A stretch of 64,000 nucleotides of DNA, from NCBI GenBank assembly GCA_963932145.1, contig OZ010586.1, forward strand, positions 68,419,754 to 68,483,753, written 5' to 3'. Positions 44,696 through 55,870 of this stretch are shown here, one piece after another. The notes under the pieces were generated by a model. That model saw nothing but the letters and a program-made list of their open reading frames with translations. It had not been told where the DNA came from and made no database searches. The position numbers and the translations under genes were made by a program. Source of the DNA: Acanthosepion lycidas (Eukaryota > Mollusca > Cephalopoda > Sepiida > Sepiidae). Position 1 is the first letter of the stretch. Each line of letters begins with the position of its first letter.

Positions 44696-44879
44696 CGTCT
44701 CAATTAAATGGTCTATTCAACTGATGTGACTCAAAAATATCGGTCTGTTTTATGTCATAATTAAAACCGTTCCATACCAAAACAGATCAACCATCCTCTT
44801 GCCGAGTTATGACATAATCTCAAAGAAAATATTCGTTTAGATAATCCCAATCCTTTATCCGACCGACACTGGATTCTTT

Positions 44880-45090
44880 TAAGTGTTGTATCCATTTACG
44901 TCATGGGCTATTACATCTCTCTACAAATCTCGAGATTCTTTTGTGATCCTAAGCAACCTTTGTCCCCTTTTTCTTCCTCCCAGTTCAACTCTTTCTTATT
45001 CTAAGTACAAGAGTTCTTTTTGTTCGCATTTGCCTAAAAAATTCCTCTTTGCTCACCTATTGCGTCCATGATATTCTCAGTATCCTTCTG
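44880..45090 (-). pseudogene. RTE-like LINE C-terminal fragment, copy 1
   Basis: Antisense translation gives segments such as VSKEEFF and LRIRKS comparable to the FYRRMLRIPWT...VSNEEVL region seen clearly at 54.84-55.09 kb. It is short and diverged. The plus-strand frame is its shadow. Confidence 0.45.
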
Positions 45091-45832
45091 TAGAATCACA
45101 TCACTGCATAGCAAGTTGAACTTTGAACCCTTCAGTCTGCAGGACACTTTTTCCATGTTTGATATGTTGCCCAGGCATTAATCTATTGCGCTTGACTCTC
45201 TGAATTAATAATAGCTTCCGGGGGGACAAGACTTTTGGCGCAAGAACAGTACATCTACGCTGTCAGTTAGTAGTAGGCATATTGACTTGTATATTCTAGT
45301 TCTTAATCCACCAAATCCTACGTTGTCTGGCAATGGCAAAGCGGTTCTCCTACCAAAGTCAGGCTAGCCTCTGGAGAGTTCCTCTGTTGTTGTAGCATGC
45401 GTAAGATCAGATCGAGATAGATCGGCAGCATTATTGGCCTGGCGCCATTTCTGAATCACCTAAACAGCCAAATTTTTGGCCACATCATGCGATGTGGGAA
45501 TCTGTCGTGTTGAGAGCTCAGTGGTATGACGAGGATTGACCTGTTAACTGATCTGTGCATTTTGCCACGCGGCTAACTTTGTGATTGCATATCGGCTTCT
45601 TTCCGTTTTTTTTTGTTTTTTTTAAATAGTGCCCACTGCAGTTAACTTTGGAAATGTATGCATTGTGAATCAAACCATAGCTATAATTTCATTATACAAT
45701 ACTTCAATAGTCTGTTAATACACTTTTTAGTAGAGATTAGCAATAATCTGGAATTGTTATTATATATTTAACACAGATTATATGATAGTAAATTACTTTT
45801 AACGTATTGACTTTTAACTTTTAACTCTCATT

Positions 45833-45837
<5 letters not shown>

Positions 45838-45920
<83 letters not shown>
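45838..45920. repeat. (AC)n followed by (TA)n compound microsatellite
   Basis: About 20 AC units pass into about 21 TA units, then GGGGTGTTTGTGTGTG. Between 45.09 and 46.19 kb I see no gene. Confidence 0.97.
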
Positions 45921-45922
<2 letters not shown>

Positions 45923-46187
45923 GGTGTTTGTGTGTGTAAAAATTTCAGATAGAGTATATCAGTACAAGGACAATATGTAAAAGTCCCTCAGAGGATAAAA
46001 AACGTTGGCTAAGATAAGTTTTTCTTTTGCCTTTATACATTATATATGGTGGACTCTCTCGTCAAGCAGCTCAGTTCCTAGGAACCGATAGCCCAGATAC
46101 TAGCATATATGGTATGGTTATAGTGGTAAAGGCTTTGTGCAAAGCCGAAAACAGAGACCTGGTGCACTACGTGCCACAAGGTCCCTA

Positions 46188-46192
<5 letters not shown>

Positions 46193-46233
<41 letters not shown>
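46193..46233. repeat. (TA)n microsatellite
   Basis: About 20 TA units preceding the inverted-repeat element at 46.30 kb. Confidence 0.95.
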
Positions 46234-46235
<2 letters not shown>

Positions 46236-46296
46236 TAACGTTTACAGCATTAATTCAAAAGAGGGATCAATACCGATAGTAGAGGTATAATTATTT

Positions 46297-46550
46297 ATTA
46301 TAATTTTTCATATAGACAAAACAGTTTACTCACTAAAAAGATACAACTTCGTTTCAGTGAATTTAAATTGCATTAAATGGTTATGAACAATTCTGTTTGA
46401 CAAACAGAATGCGCTGAAACGAAGTTGCATCTTTGAAACGTTTAAATGCACTGAAACGAAGTTGCATCTTTGAAACGTTTAAATGCACTGAAATGAAGTT
46501 GCATCGTTGCAGTGAGTAAATTGTTTTTGTCTATATGAAAAAATTATAAT
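46297..46550. mobile_element. inverted-repeat element with internal 38-bp triplication
   Basis: Arms of about 37 bp (ATTATAATTTTTCATATAGA at 46297 and its inverse ending 46550) enclose three tandem 38-bp units (GAAACGAAGTTGCATCTTTG plus AAACGTTTAAATGCACT) and one inverted copy of the unit near 46349. It looks like a tail-type repeat of the same general style as the Penelope-like tails, but it is not identified. Confidence 0.65.
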
Positions 46551-47190
46551 ATATATATATATATGTATATAATTTTAAATTAAAAAACAAACTAACACAT
46601 TTCATTTAAATTCTTTTTCTTTCCATTTCTGACAGAACTTCTATTATCACAGTGTGGAATATCTACTGACAAATGTGTTGAAAATAAAAAAAGAATCTAA
46701 ATGAAATCGGCTAGATAAAAACAAAGATTAACATACAGGCGATTTTCTTAAGATAAAGTGACACAAGTTAAGCTATTAAATGTAACGTTTATACTAAGAA
46801 GAAATAATGTCAATTAAAGAAATCTATTGATTATTCGAGTCATGGACAGCAAAACTAATTTACTAATGCCATGACGTTTTGTTATTTCTGCAACAATAAA
46901 CATCACTCATTTCAAAATAATAAATTAAGAGAAAAAACTGAAAGATGAACATTTCGTTGGTTGCCTAGTATTTTTCCATGGCCTCTTTCCAACATCACTA
47001 TACTTAAGATTTTCACAATACCGCATTAGGAAAATGTAGTAATTTGTTTTCTGGTTCATAGTCTCCATAAAATGTAGTGAGAAAAGCATACTGCTATTCG
47101 CTCTTGATTTAGAGGTAAAATTAATAAAAGTAATGAATTTACCAAAGTGGGCTTTAAAGTTTTGCACGAGAGTGTACCTACATTTATATA

Positions 47191-47455
47191 TACGGGGTGT
47201 TCGGAAAGTTACTGTACACCTTTCAAATAATATTTTCAGATTTCAGATTTCACCCCAACATGGTTTTAACAACCGAAGAACGTGTATTTTTCGTCGTATT
47301 TCGAGAAGGTGGTAGATACACAGACTTGGCGCGACAGCGTTTCGCTAATAAATTTTCGGATACACCTATTCACATCGTAATTAAGTTCGCAAAATTGTTG
47401 ATAAATTTTGCGAAACAAGGAAAGTTATAAGCAGTAAATTTGAACTTGCCAACTG
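47191..47455 (+). pseudogene. DUF4817-type mariner-family transposase, N-terminal fragment
   Basis: The end CGGGGTGTTCGGAAAGTTAC lies at a TA, followed about 50 bp later by MVLTTEERVFFVVFREGGRY and then RFANKFSDTP. This is the N-terminal helix-turn-helix segment (DUF4817) of a widespread IS630/Tc1-mariner transposase group. The frame (47260-47430) ends early and no DDE domain follows. It abuts the tRNA-like sequence directly. Confidence 0.75.
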
Positions 47456-47460
47456 AACGA

Positions 47461-47540
47461 TCCTTTGTGGCCGAGCGGTTAGGCACGCTGGGATAAATGG
47501 CGGTTCCGTATAGGATGCAGGTTCGAATCCTGTCAAAGGA
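47461..47540 (+). tRNA. serine/leucine-type tRNA-like sequence, probably pseudogene or SINE head
   Basis: The 7-bp acceptor stem is perfect (TCCTTTG with CAAAGGA). The D arm GCC/GGC and A box TGGCCGAGCGGTTAGG are present, as are a long variable arm (TTCC...GGAT) and the T arm with GGTTCGAATCC. The anticodon stem relies on two G-U pairs and the loop reads GGATAAA, so position 33 is G instead of U and the anticodon would be ATA, wrong for Ser or Leu. It resembles class II tRNA-Ser in the D and T arms. Because it is followed by a known repeat family (CGAATATTTTCTATG), it may be a retroposed tRNA or SINE promoter. Confidence 0.6.
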
Positions 47541-47705
47541 CGAATATTTTCTATGAAAATTTCTCGGACATTCAGGCCGGTAAATGTTATTTAATACTGT
47601 TTATTATAAACAGAGCATTTACTTAAATACTTGTATCTATAAAAAGAACGTTAAACATAAAAATGTCTTTAATAAATAAATTGTCGGACTTTGTCCATTT
47701 CTTAA

Positions 47706-47749
<44 letters not shown>
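47541..47749 (+). mobile_element. CAGGCCGGTAAAT family, single-arm copy plus (TA)n
   Basis: TTTTCTATGAAAATTTCTCGG-type sequence through TAACGTTCTTTTTATAG-type inverse to CCATTTCTTAATG corresponds to one arm of the palindrome at 19.10-19.42 kb and ends at a TA run (47708-47749). With the tRNA-like head in front it may be a SINE with a tRNA-Ser-related promoter. Confidence 0.6.
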
Positions 47750-47752
<3 letters not shown>

Positions 47753-47964
47753 GTCTACAAAGGATTTTTGCCATAAAAAAATAAAAACAAAAGTATGAGA
47801 AAAAAAGTAAATAAATAAAAGACGCCAAAAGGTTATCATTCCTAAATGTAAGTGGATGGATGAGTTCTTGTGGAAAATGTGTAATTGTAATGAATGAATG
47901 GCTCATGATTGTGGTTAATTAGGAATAGGATAGCTAGTGAATGACCAGCCTTCTCCACACTCCT

Positions 47965-48012
47965 CCTGCGGACGTGTGCCACAATTTTGTATTTTTTTTT
48001 TACAAAATAAAT
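47965..48012 (+). mobile_element. isolated LINE-type 3' tail (GTGTGCCACAATTTTGTA)
   Basis: GACGTGTGCCACAATTTTGT followed by T-run and AAAATAAATAT resembles the 3' end of the LINE at 1.65-1.70 kb (GTGCCACAATTTGTAC). It is a tail only. Confidence 0.4.
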
Positions 48013-48285
48013 ATATTCCTAAATGTAAGTGAAGAATAAAGGGATTATCAAATGAGTCACACCTGTGGACTAATCAGGAGAAAGCAAGAGACAATTTTGA
48101 TATGAATTCTTTTGTCTCGAAAATGTGGAAAAATCACACAGAGACAACCAGACAAATGAACCCTAGAGTCGATGAAATAAGTCCGTCTGTTCATCCATGC
48201 CCTATATCACTAGGACACCTAAAAATCCCACGGATTCGAAAGGAGTACTACTATCAACGAGATATATACATGCATGCACATCTAC

Positions 48286-48293
<8 letters not shown>

Positions 48294-48342
<49 letters not shown>

Positions 48343-48345
48343 CTA

Positions 48346-48380
<35 letters not shown>
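48294..48380. repeat. (CT)n, (ATCT)n, (TA)n compound microsatellite
   Basis: CT units pass into six to seven ATCT units and then TA units. Frames across are Ser-Leu and Tyr-Ile repeats. Up to 49.09 kb no gene is seen. Confidence 0.97.
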
Positions 48381-48384
<4 letters not shown>

Positions 48385-49089
48385 CATATACTAAAGGACT
48401 TTCGACACGATGACTTTCTGATATGAACTTAAGAACGTTCTGAATATTGTATATTTTATTTTAAAAGATATAACATTTTATTAGTATATGCAAATATATC
48501 TTTCAACTAATTATCTTTACATTCATTTTTAACTGGTCAGAAATTGCTGTATATTAGGATTAAGGACGTTATAGGAAAATACCCAACAAGGTTGTATTTG
48601 ACTTTGTGCTTCTGACAGATTTCGAATGTCGGTGGTCCGCATTAAACAAATGACGACTTGAGTAGAAAATGAATAGCCAATGTTTATTGACGCACGTAGG
48701 TACAAATAATGTGTAGGGAATGGTTAGCCTCAAGTCAGCCTGACGTTGAGTGAGGTTGGCCGTATCTCCCCTTCGTTGGCACGGCTACCAAACACGTGGG
48801 ACTTCAATGGTTCGGAGGTGAAAAGAAAGAGATCATCTGCTTTCCGGAAGTGGGGTCATAAAATTCTCATGTGATCGAAAACCCCTATTGGTTTTCTTTT
48901 TCATTTTCATTTTCAATTTTTTTAATTTCATTTTTTTAAAAATAATTTTCCCATAATGCAAAAGCCTTATATGAAAATGAGATTCTTTATTTTTTATTAG
49001 TTTATTTATTAGTTCATTTAATTCCCCGCCTAAACTACCTAAACGCTACATTTTCCTCTTGTATTCTATATTGAAACATGTCTGTTAAT

Positions 49090-49625
49090 AAAACTATAAA
49101 TGTCCGTCCTGGATATGACGATACACTACATCTGCGTCCTGGGTAAGACGATAAACTACGTCCAACAGCAAGGCCTCTGATCAGGAAGCTTTGAGAAGCG
49201 TGGAACCACCTCTTAATTGTTGGTGTTTCCAGGTCCACACTGACTCGGGTGGTAGCACCTGTTAGGATCCCAGCTATGGGCAAATAGTTAACCCCCAAAC
49301 TGTGGCCAAAACACTATTAAAGTGTAAAAGTAGATTTTAATACCAGAAATACTAAGAAAAAGTTATTAGCAGCAATAAGATTTTGAAGAAAAAAAATTAT
49401 TACCAGCACTACATTTTTGAAAAAAGATATTACAAACTTTACTTAAAAAAAAAAAAATTACAAGCGATACATTTTTGAAGAAAAAATATTACCAGCAATA
49501 TATTTTTGAAGAAAAAAAAATTACCAGCAATATATTTGAAAAAAAAAAATTATCAGCAATAAAAATTTTGTCGGTATTAAATAACCCATTGAGGTTGATA
49601 TACCGTAAAAGAAACCAAACAAAAA
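49090..49625 (-). mobile_element. repeat-core family, minus-strand copy
   Basis: Tail side first on the plus strand: GTCCTGGGTAAGACGATAAA, GTGGAACCACCTCTTAATTG, CCACACTGACTCGGGTGGTA. Then about seven core units (ATTACCAGCAATATATTTTTG) and the head ATAACCCATTGAGGTTGATA, TACCGTAAAAGAAACC. This is the most complete copy with no MITE inside. Confidence 0.75.
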
Positions 49626-50089
49626 CAAACTATAAATGTATAGAGACTTTCCCAACACTCTGTAGATTTTAGAAACCAAATAATTTAAGTAGCCTCGATG
49701 ACTTGCGTAGCTACTTTTTATTGTTACATTTTCCTGAATCTTATATTTACATTCTCACCATTACGCGGAATGTATTTACATAATCAGTATCATGATTGTT
49801 ACTGAAAATCCCCGCTAGACAAGCAAAACTGAAATAATTTTTATAAACGACTCAGAAAGACAATATATTGTTGTTTACGCATGTCAATGAACTTTAATTT
49901 TTTTTTGCTTGATTTCGTTTGATAAAAGGGCTTCTCGTTATTTGGTTAATGATACGCGAGCTTGTTTTATTGACCTTTTATCACATTTTTTTTCACTGTG
50001 CACAGCTGCTCTCTTGTGCTAGATAAATCTAACAAAACATTTACGAATTCCTTGGGGTAGTTGTTACTAAGCTGGCATCGCAGACCTTT

Positions 50090-51110
50090 CCTGTGCGTTC
50101 GATCTTCCCTGGATGCCGCAACTTCGTGGCCTTGTACCAATCTAAACCAAGTAAACAACTATAAAATCGGATTACAAATGAGAAAATCGTTTCCGCGCAC
50201 TGACCATTCACAATGTGGGCGATCATGACTTTCCACAACTTCTTATACTATTGCAGCTCTTAAGAATATTCATCTTTCTATCATCCCTCCCACCCTCTAG
50301 TTCTGCCATCTCTTCATATAAACTTGTCTGATAGGAGGGTCATTACTTCTTGTCCCTTTTATCTTCGATGTTTCCGGTGAATGTCAAGTTTTCCAAGCCC
50401 TCCTTCTTCATCATGTATTCAATTTTTTTTCATATGTTTCTTTCTAATTCTAAATATAAGTGTCATTTTGTTTCCCATTTACAATAAAACTTCCTCGTTG
50501 TTGTCCATTATATTCTCAGCATCCTTCTGTAGATTCACATTTATATTGATTCAAGTTTTTCTTCATATGTGAAGAAATCGTCCAACATTCACTGGCATAA
50601 TAAAGGATTTATAATGCATAACAATTCAGCAATCGTTTCTTTGTTTCTAATGACATTTTCCTGGTTATTAGTACTTGGTTTAGTTTTTGCAATGCATCTT
50701 CTTCTGTTCCGATATGCTTCCAATTTCGGTGTCAAATTTTCCATCCTCTGTTAAAACATTTCCAAGATATTTAAATATCTTTACTAGTTTGATTTTGACA
50801 TCTCTTCGTAGTTTGCATCTTGGATTATTTTCTCTTGCTGACAACCATCCATGCTGTCTTTTTATAATTAATGTTTAGACTTTTCTTCCTTTACTACCTT
50901 GTTTAGATTCGTGCTTTAGAAGTTGAAGAAATCCGGTGAGAAGAAACATCCTTGTCTTACGCCCCTATCTATTTTTGTTTACTCTACTCAATTCATTTTC
51001 TATATGTATCCATGAGTTATTGTGACATCCTTTAGATCTAAGTTTTCCTAGAAGTTCAAATAGATCTTTGTGTCATACATTATCCAATGCTTTTAGATAA
51101 TCTATGGAAC
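50090..51110 (-). pseudogene. RTE-like LINE reverse transcriptase remnant, copy 2
   Basis: On the minus strand, an RT-like segment near 50960-51080 (ENELSRVNKN, then a GVRQGC/SPDFFN-like stretch) is followed by a C-terminal portion near 50440-50530 (NEEVLLKM-like, LRIRKK-like) and ends in WKVMIAHIVNGQ near 50205-50240. Several stops and frame changes separate the parts. It is the longest of three copies. Confidence 0.6.
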
Positions 51111-51179
51111 ATAATCGTACATCCTTCTACATTTTTAGTATTAGTGAATCTAAAAATATGCGTAATGTCCTCAAGGGCA

Positions 51180-51280
51180 CATCACCCAGTGGATAAAGGT
51201 GTTGGTTGAAGTAATCCAGTCACTTGACCCAAAAAGGTTGTGTTCAATACCTAGCTACAGCAGAGGTAAACAAAAAAAAT
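51180..51280 (+). mobile_element. possible tRNA-like SINE head
   Basis: CACCCAGTGGATAAAGGTGT gives an A-box-like stretch and GGTTGTGTTCAATACCTAGC a B-box-like one, spaced about 45 bp. A GGCCGAAATGTC tail repeat follows at 51.41 kb. Confidence 0.4.
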
Positions 51281-51404
51281 TGGAGAGTTGAGATAAAGGG
51301 AAATAACTGATACTGAGATACCCGGAAGAGGCATGGCATGTGGAAGTAGAATAATCTACCCCGGAGAACGAAATAAAGGTTTCGGTTCGAAATTTCAATC
51401 ACCT

Positions 51405-51490
51405 GAAGAAGGCCTGAGCGTATAACAGCCGAAATGTCGTGAACAGGGCAGCGAAGATGAGGACAACAGTCCAAATAATGTAAATGGTGT
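51405..51490 (+). mobile_element. GCCGAAATGTCG tail repeat, third copy
   Basis: CACCTGAAGAAGGCCTGAGC, AACAGCCGAAATGTCGTGAA and AAGATGAGGACAACAGTCCA line up with the inverted pair at 13.1-13.3 kb. Confidence 0.65.
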
Positions 51491-51620
51491 AGGTAACGGA
51501 AATATATTTATGACATATAAGACATTTAAATTAATTATACCAACTTTTTTCATTTACTATCTAGACAAGATAGTAAATAAAGTGAGAAGAAAGGAGTATT
51601 AACTTTAAGAATACCGTGTA

Positions 51621-52478
51621 CAGGGTAATTCAAAAAGAAGGAACAGTTTCCAAGCATCGTCATGAAATGAGTCAGTTACCATTTGAAAAAGGAGTTTTCT
51701 AAGTTTTGAATGGCTGCCAAAGGGGGCGCTGTAGTTGCATTGTGTCTCCGGCAATGTTCAGCTGTTTATTTATCCCCGGAATGGTAAGTCCTCAACAACA
51801 GACGTCTTACGTTCTCGACTTCGCAAAAACAAACACGGTTGTCGAAGGCACATCGACATTAATCCGTCCTCTTCTAAGAACATTCGACGGTGGTTTAAAC
51901 AGTTTCAAGAGACTGGGTGTCTGTGTAAAGGATAAAGTCTAGAACGAGACGACTACGAGTTTCGGAGCAACAAGTGGCTTTTGAGAGGTTTCCACAAATC
52001 GAGCTAGCCGTGAGTTTGCGATCTCTCAATCCACTATCTGGCGTGTGCTAAGAAGACGTCTATATTTGAAACCTTATAGACTGCGCCTCATTCAGGGACT
52101 TACCAAGATCTTGCTCTTTGTCCTTGGCCTGCGAGATCCCCAGATCACACCGTGTGTGATTTTTTGCTTGTGGGCATACGTAAAAGATCGCGTTTATGTT
52201 CCACCCCTAACCACTAACCTCGATGACCTTAAACATCGAATAACAACAGCAATCAACTCAGTGGATCGTGATATGCTTATACGCGTCTCGGAGGAATTCT
52301 TTTATCGCGTTGATGTTGCCCATGTTGCCCATGTTGCAGGTGGTCGCCATATTGAAAATTTTAAGACAGGAAATAAAAGTCGATTTTGAGTAGAATAGAC
52401 TTGGCTGAAGTCTTCTATTGCTTTTCCCTATTAAAATATTGCGTAATGAAATATGTTCATTCTTTTTTAATAACCCTG
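51621..52478 (+). mobile_element. DUF4817-type Tc1/mariner transposon, internally deleted
   Basis: The terminal repeats CAGGGTAATTCAAAAAGAAG and the inverse of CATTCTTTTTTAATAACCCTG are flanked by TA (51619-51620 and 52479-52480). Parts include the HTH-linker motif KNIRRWFKQFQETGCLCKG (about 51880-51935) and the C-terminal AYVKDRVYVPPLTTNLDDLK with TTAINSVDRDMLIR and GGRHIEN (about 52165-52365). Most of the DDE catalytic core between them is deleted, and frames change at least twice. It is a non-autonomous relic of one copy of this group. Confidence 0.85.
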
Positions 52479-53096
52479 TATATTCGTCGGCAAGTGGGAC
52501 AGCATCAGTTGTAAGCTACCGAATGGAGACATATTGAAGCACGTACTTAAGTTTAATTATTGAAACGTAGAGTTATAACAGACAACGAAAAACGTAACGC
52601 AGAGATTCGAACTTGTATTGGAATAGCAAAAGATGTTAAGGGTATGGTAATATTAACAGTTAATGCTTATAAGGAAATATTTGGTATTCATTCACTAGTT
52701 CCAGTTCTGCTTTTGGAAACAAATTTTTAGGAAAAATGTTTATCAAGTCCTGTAGCTGTTATCGATCTTGCCAGTATTGAAACCTTTTGTTGGATATCGT
52801 GTGGAATTTCAACATGTTAATTGTGTCAATATTTTCTCTGCGAGTTACATGTGTTAATTGAAAGAAATAATATCGCTGACGTAGATTCCAATAAGAACAA
52901 TTCTCTCTATTTTGTTAGCAGATAGATTTAGTCGATAGAAAATAACGCCATCGGAAACGGGTAATTAATATAAGAAAACTGAGCCGCCGAGAGGAACATC
53001 GTGACAATGAAATGTTTCAGAAATAATTGTCCCATACGCTGTAAACATACTTCTGTTAGTCTATTAGGAACAAGAGAATCATTGGTGAAGAATGGC

Positions 53097-53099
<3 letters not shown>

Positions 53100-53136
<37 letters not shown>
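53100..53136. repeat. (AAT)n microsatellite
   Basis: About 12 AAT units directly adjoin the left end of the mariner relic. Between 52.48 and 53.10 kb no feature is seen. Confidence 0.95.
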
Positions 53137-53138
<2 letters not shown>

Positions 53139-53729
53139 GGTTGGCTAGAAAGTGCTGATTCACTTAGGATGTGGAAAGAAAACAACAAAGTTTTATGGAG
53201 CAACATCAAAATTTATTCTTCCAAATAAAGTCCATCATTCGCGACGATCTTCTGCCAATGATCAGCCAGCATCCGAATCAGCACTAGATACCAGTCCGCT
53301 GATTTTGAATAAAAAAAAAACTGTAAATACACTTCCTTCCCTTCACCCAAAGTGTTGAATCGCTGGTCCCAGTGGAAGTGTGCCATTAAGCGGAATAGGC
53401 CATAGTCACTAGGAACAGCATCGGGACTGAATGGTGGATATGGAAGAATCTCAACACAGTCCATCTGTTTGAACTTCTCCTTTGTCAACCTGGCAGTGTG
53501 TGGTCTCGCATTGTCTTGTTGAAACAAAGCCCGACTTCGATTGACCAAAGCAGGATACTCCTCTTTTAGTTTGTCGTACACGCGGTCTAGTTGCCGGCAA
53601 TGCAGTTTAGCGTTGGGGACACGACAGTGTGGAAATGCAATGCTCCTTAAAATTTCCACCTGACAGAGATCAAGATTTCTTGTTTTCTTTCCGTTTCCAA
53701 AGTGAGTCATGACTTTCTGGCCAACTTAG
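53137..53729 (-). mobile_element. mariner relic, 5' half deleted
   Basis: Ends TGGGTTGGCTAGAAAGTGCT and the inverse of ATGACTTTCTGGCCAACTTAG form terminal repeats. The minus-strand frame of 165 codons (53213-53710) has LDRVYDKLKEEYPALVNRSR, LFQQDNARPHTAR and FSPDAVPSDYGLF, so two of the three catalytic Asp of a DD34D mariner transposase and their spacing are visible. It ends WQKIVANDGLYLEE as expected. The N-terminal DNA-binding domain and first Asp are missing through deletion, so it cannot be autonomous although its remaining frame is open. Confidence 0.9.
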
Positions 53730-54225
53730 TAATAATAATAGTTGAGCTCGATTTAAGAAAAGATTGATTGATTAATTTGTTTTTGTTTTTTTACGGGTTA
53801 TCAATCTTTAGCAGCTTATTTAAATATTTATTTAAATCGCTACTTACGACTTCAAGCCGTGTGTGTCTCTATATTATTTACCAGATCGAAACCGTTACTG
53901 CGTTTGCTTTTATGGAAGAGCTTAGATTACTGGAGAATCGAAGGTTATCACTGATTGGACTGTAAATTGCCAAGGGGAATCGCAGCGTGTGATTTAAATA
54001 CGTTGTAGCTGACAGATGGCACACAAGTAGATACTCGATCAGTATCACCTGGGCCACCGTGGAGACGGGGTAAGATGTTGAAGGACCCGAAACCCCTAAT
54101 GGATCTCTGTTAAAACCATCATTGATGATGTGTCAAAGCATCAAGCAGGTGCATTAGTCCTACTCATTAACACCCAGGAGGTGGGGAGAAAAGGTGAATT
54201 TACTGCTTAGTATTTCAAGATATTA

Positions 54226-54325
54226 TTGAGTAATTTTGGTAAATATATCTGTTAAAATGAGATGTCAGTATTAGTTTTATTTTTGCGTAATTTAGACAAT
54301 TCATTCGTCGCATCCTGTATATTCA
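54226..54325 (+). mobile_element. Tc1-like right end, solo
   Basis: TTTTGGTAAATATATCTGTT, AAAATGAGATGTCAGTATTA and CGTCGCATCCTGTATATTCA match the right end at 31.63-31.73 kb. The rest of the element is absent. Confidence 0.6.
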
Positions 54326-54639
54326 TAGAACGAGAACTGAAGGCACTAGTACCACCGATGTTGGCGTGACGTTTTTTCATTCAATAAAAACAACAACAAT
54401 AATAATTTTTGAAGATACAAATAGTAACAATAATAATGATAATAAAGGCAGAGAAATGTATCTTTGCTTTCTTCAACGTAAGATCAATATACATGCCATG
54501 TGCGTATTACAGATTCTATTAGAACACCGAGCGAATATTAAGTAAAATGGAGTGAAAATCCCTCCGCTACACAACAGCATATCACATGTTGACTTTTATG
54601 AATACACTCCCTATTCAGGTCATCTGCAATGTCGCCATT

Positions 54640-55110
54640 GTCATCGCCGATCTCCTTCTTTTATGTGACATGTCATTTCAGGACATAGGCGATCATGGCT
54701 CTCCACTTCCTCCTATTCCTTGTAGCTCTCAATAAATTTTGTCTTTCTGCTATCTCTCCCATACCCTGTTCCACCACCCACCTTCTTAAGCCCGCTAAGT
54801 ATGTCACGCATTGCTTTCCCTTGCCCCTCTTTCTCTCTATCCGCCTTTTGAGTATGTTTTTCCAAGCCCTTCTCTCTCATTATGTGTCCCATAAATTTCA
54901 GCTGCTAAGTATAAGTTTCCTCTTTGGATCCTCTCCAAAACCGGATCGTTGCTCACATGTTCGGTCCATAGTATCCTTAGCATCCTTCTATAGAACCATA
55001 CTCCCGTTGCCACGAGTCTCTTCTTCATCTTTAAGGAGACCATCCAACATTCGCTGCTGTAAAGGAGGACAGATATCACGTGGAAGTTCAGCACATTTTT
55101 CTTTGTTACA
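54640..55110 (-). pseudogene. RTE-like LINE C-terminal fragment, copy 3
   Basis: The minus-strand frame 54837-55094 contains VLLYSSECWMVSLKMKKRL, then FYRRMLRILWTEHVSNDPVL, the characteristic region after the RT domain in one widespread invertebrate LINE group. The terminal WRAMIAYV follows near 54690. Frame shifts occur after about 85 codons. The longer plus-strand frame (54695-55141) is its antisense shadow. Confidence 0.8.
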
Positions 55111-55870
55111 GACGAAATCCTCCTGTCTCGTAATACTCTAAGTAAAAATATTTGTCTGAAAATTCCTCATTTATTGAAAATAGCATAATGTTTTTCTGTA
55201 AATAAAAAAAATGTGGGAAACATTTGCACATAATTAATAAATAGATCATATTTGCTTTAGGAAGTATTAAATTTCATTTATTGAATTGACGATGTATATT
55301 GTTCTTTCAATAAATGTTTAACGTACATAGAGAACCAAAAGTAGCGGCTAATTTCTGCATTTACAGCTGTCAGTTTACCGATCGCCATTTTGTATTATAG
55401 AGTATAAGCATGTAAAAATCAATGAAAGACATGTTTATCTAAACATTTATTTGTCGCAAAATTATTAAGGAACTGTATCCAGCTGTTTTACTTGCAATGT
55501 TTAAAGTGTCCTTCCTCGTAACCAATGCAAAATTTCGGTCGAGCAGGCTCAGGGTGGCGCATACGCTAGCAGAATTTGATATCAATTTCCTCAAACATTG
55601 AAATGATTTACGCTTTCAATTTCTGAATGGTAAGATGCTTTTCACAATAAAGAAGGTGTTATGAGCCTCTAAAGAAAGAAATATGGGTGTGTCAAGTCTA
55701 AGGAGTATACTGACCTCTAACTTGGACCGAACCCCCCTACCCACTTTAAAGGAAAGTTTCAAAAGCAAAAATAATTAACACAGAAAATTAGTAATATGCA
55801 AGGCAACATGATTTCGCAGAAACTATTCTGACACAGCTTTATATATATATATATATATATATAAATACTA

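Noticed and set aside
54695-55141. 148-codon plus-strand frame
   Set aside because: Antisense shadow of the RTE-like LINE C-terminal fragment, which carries the recognised motif.
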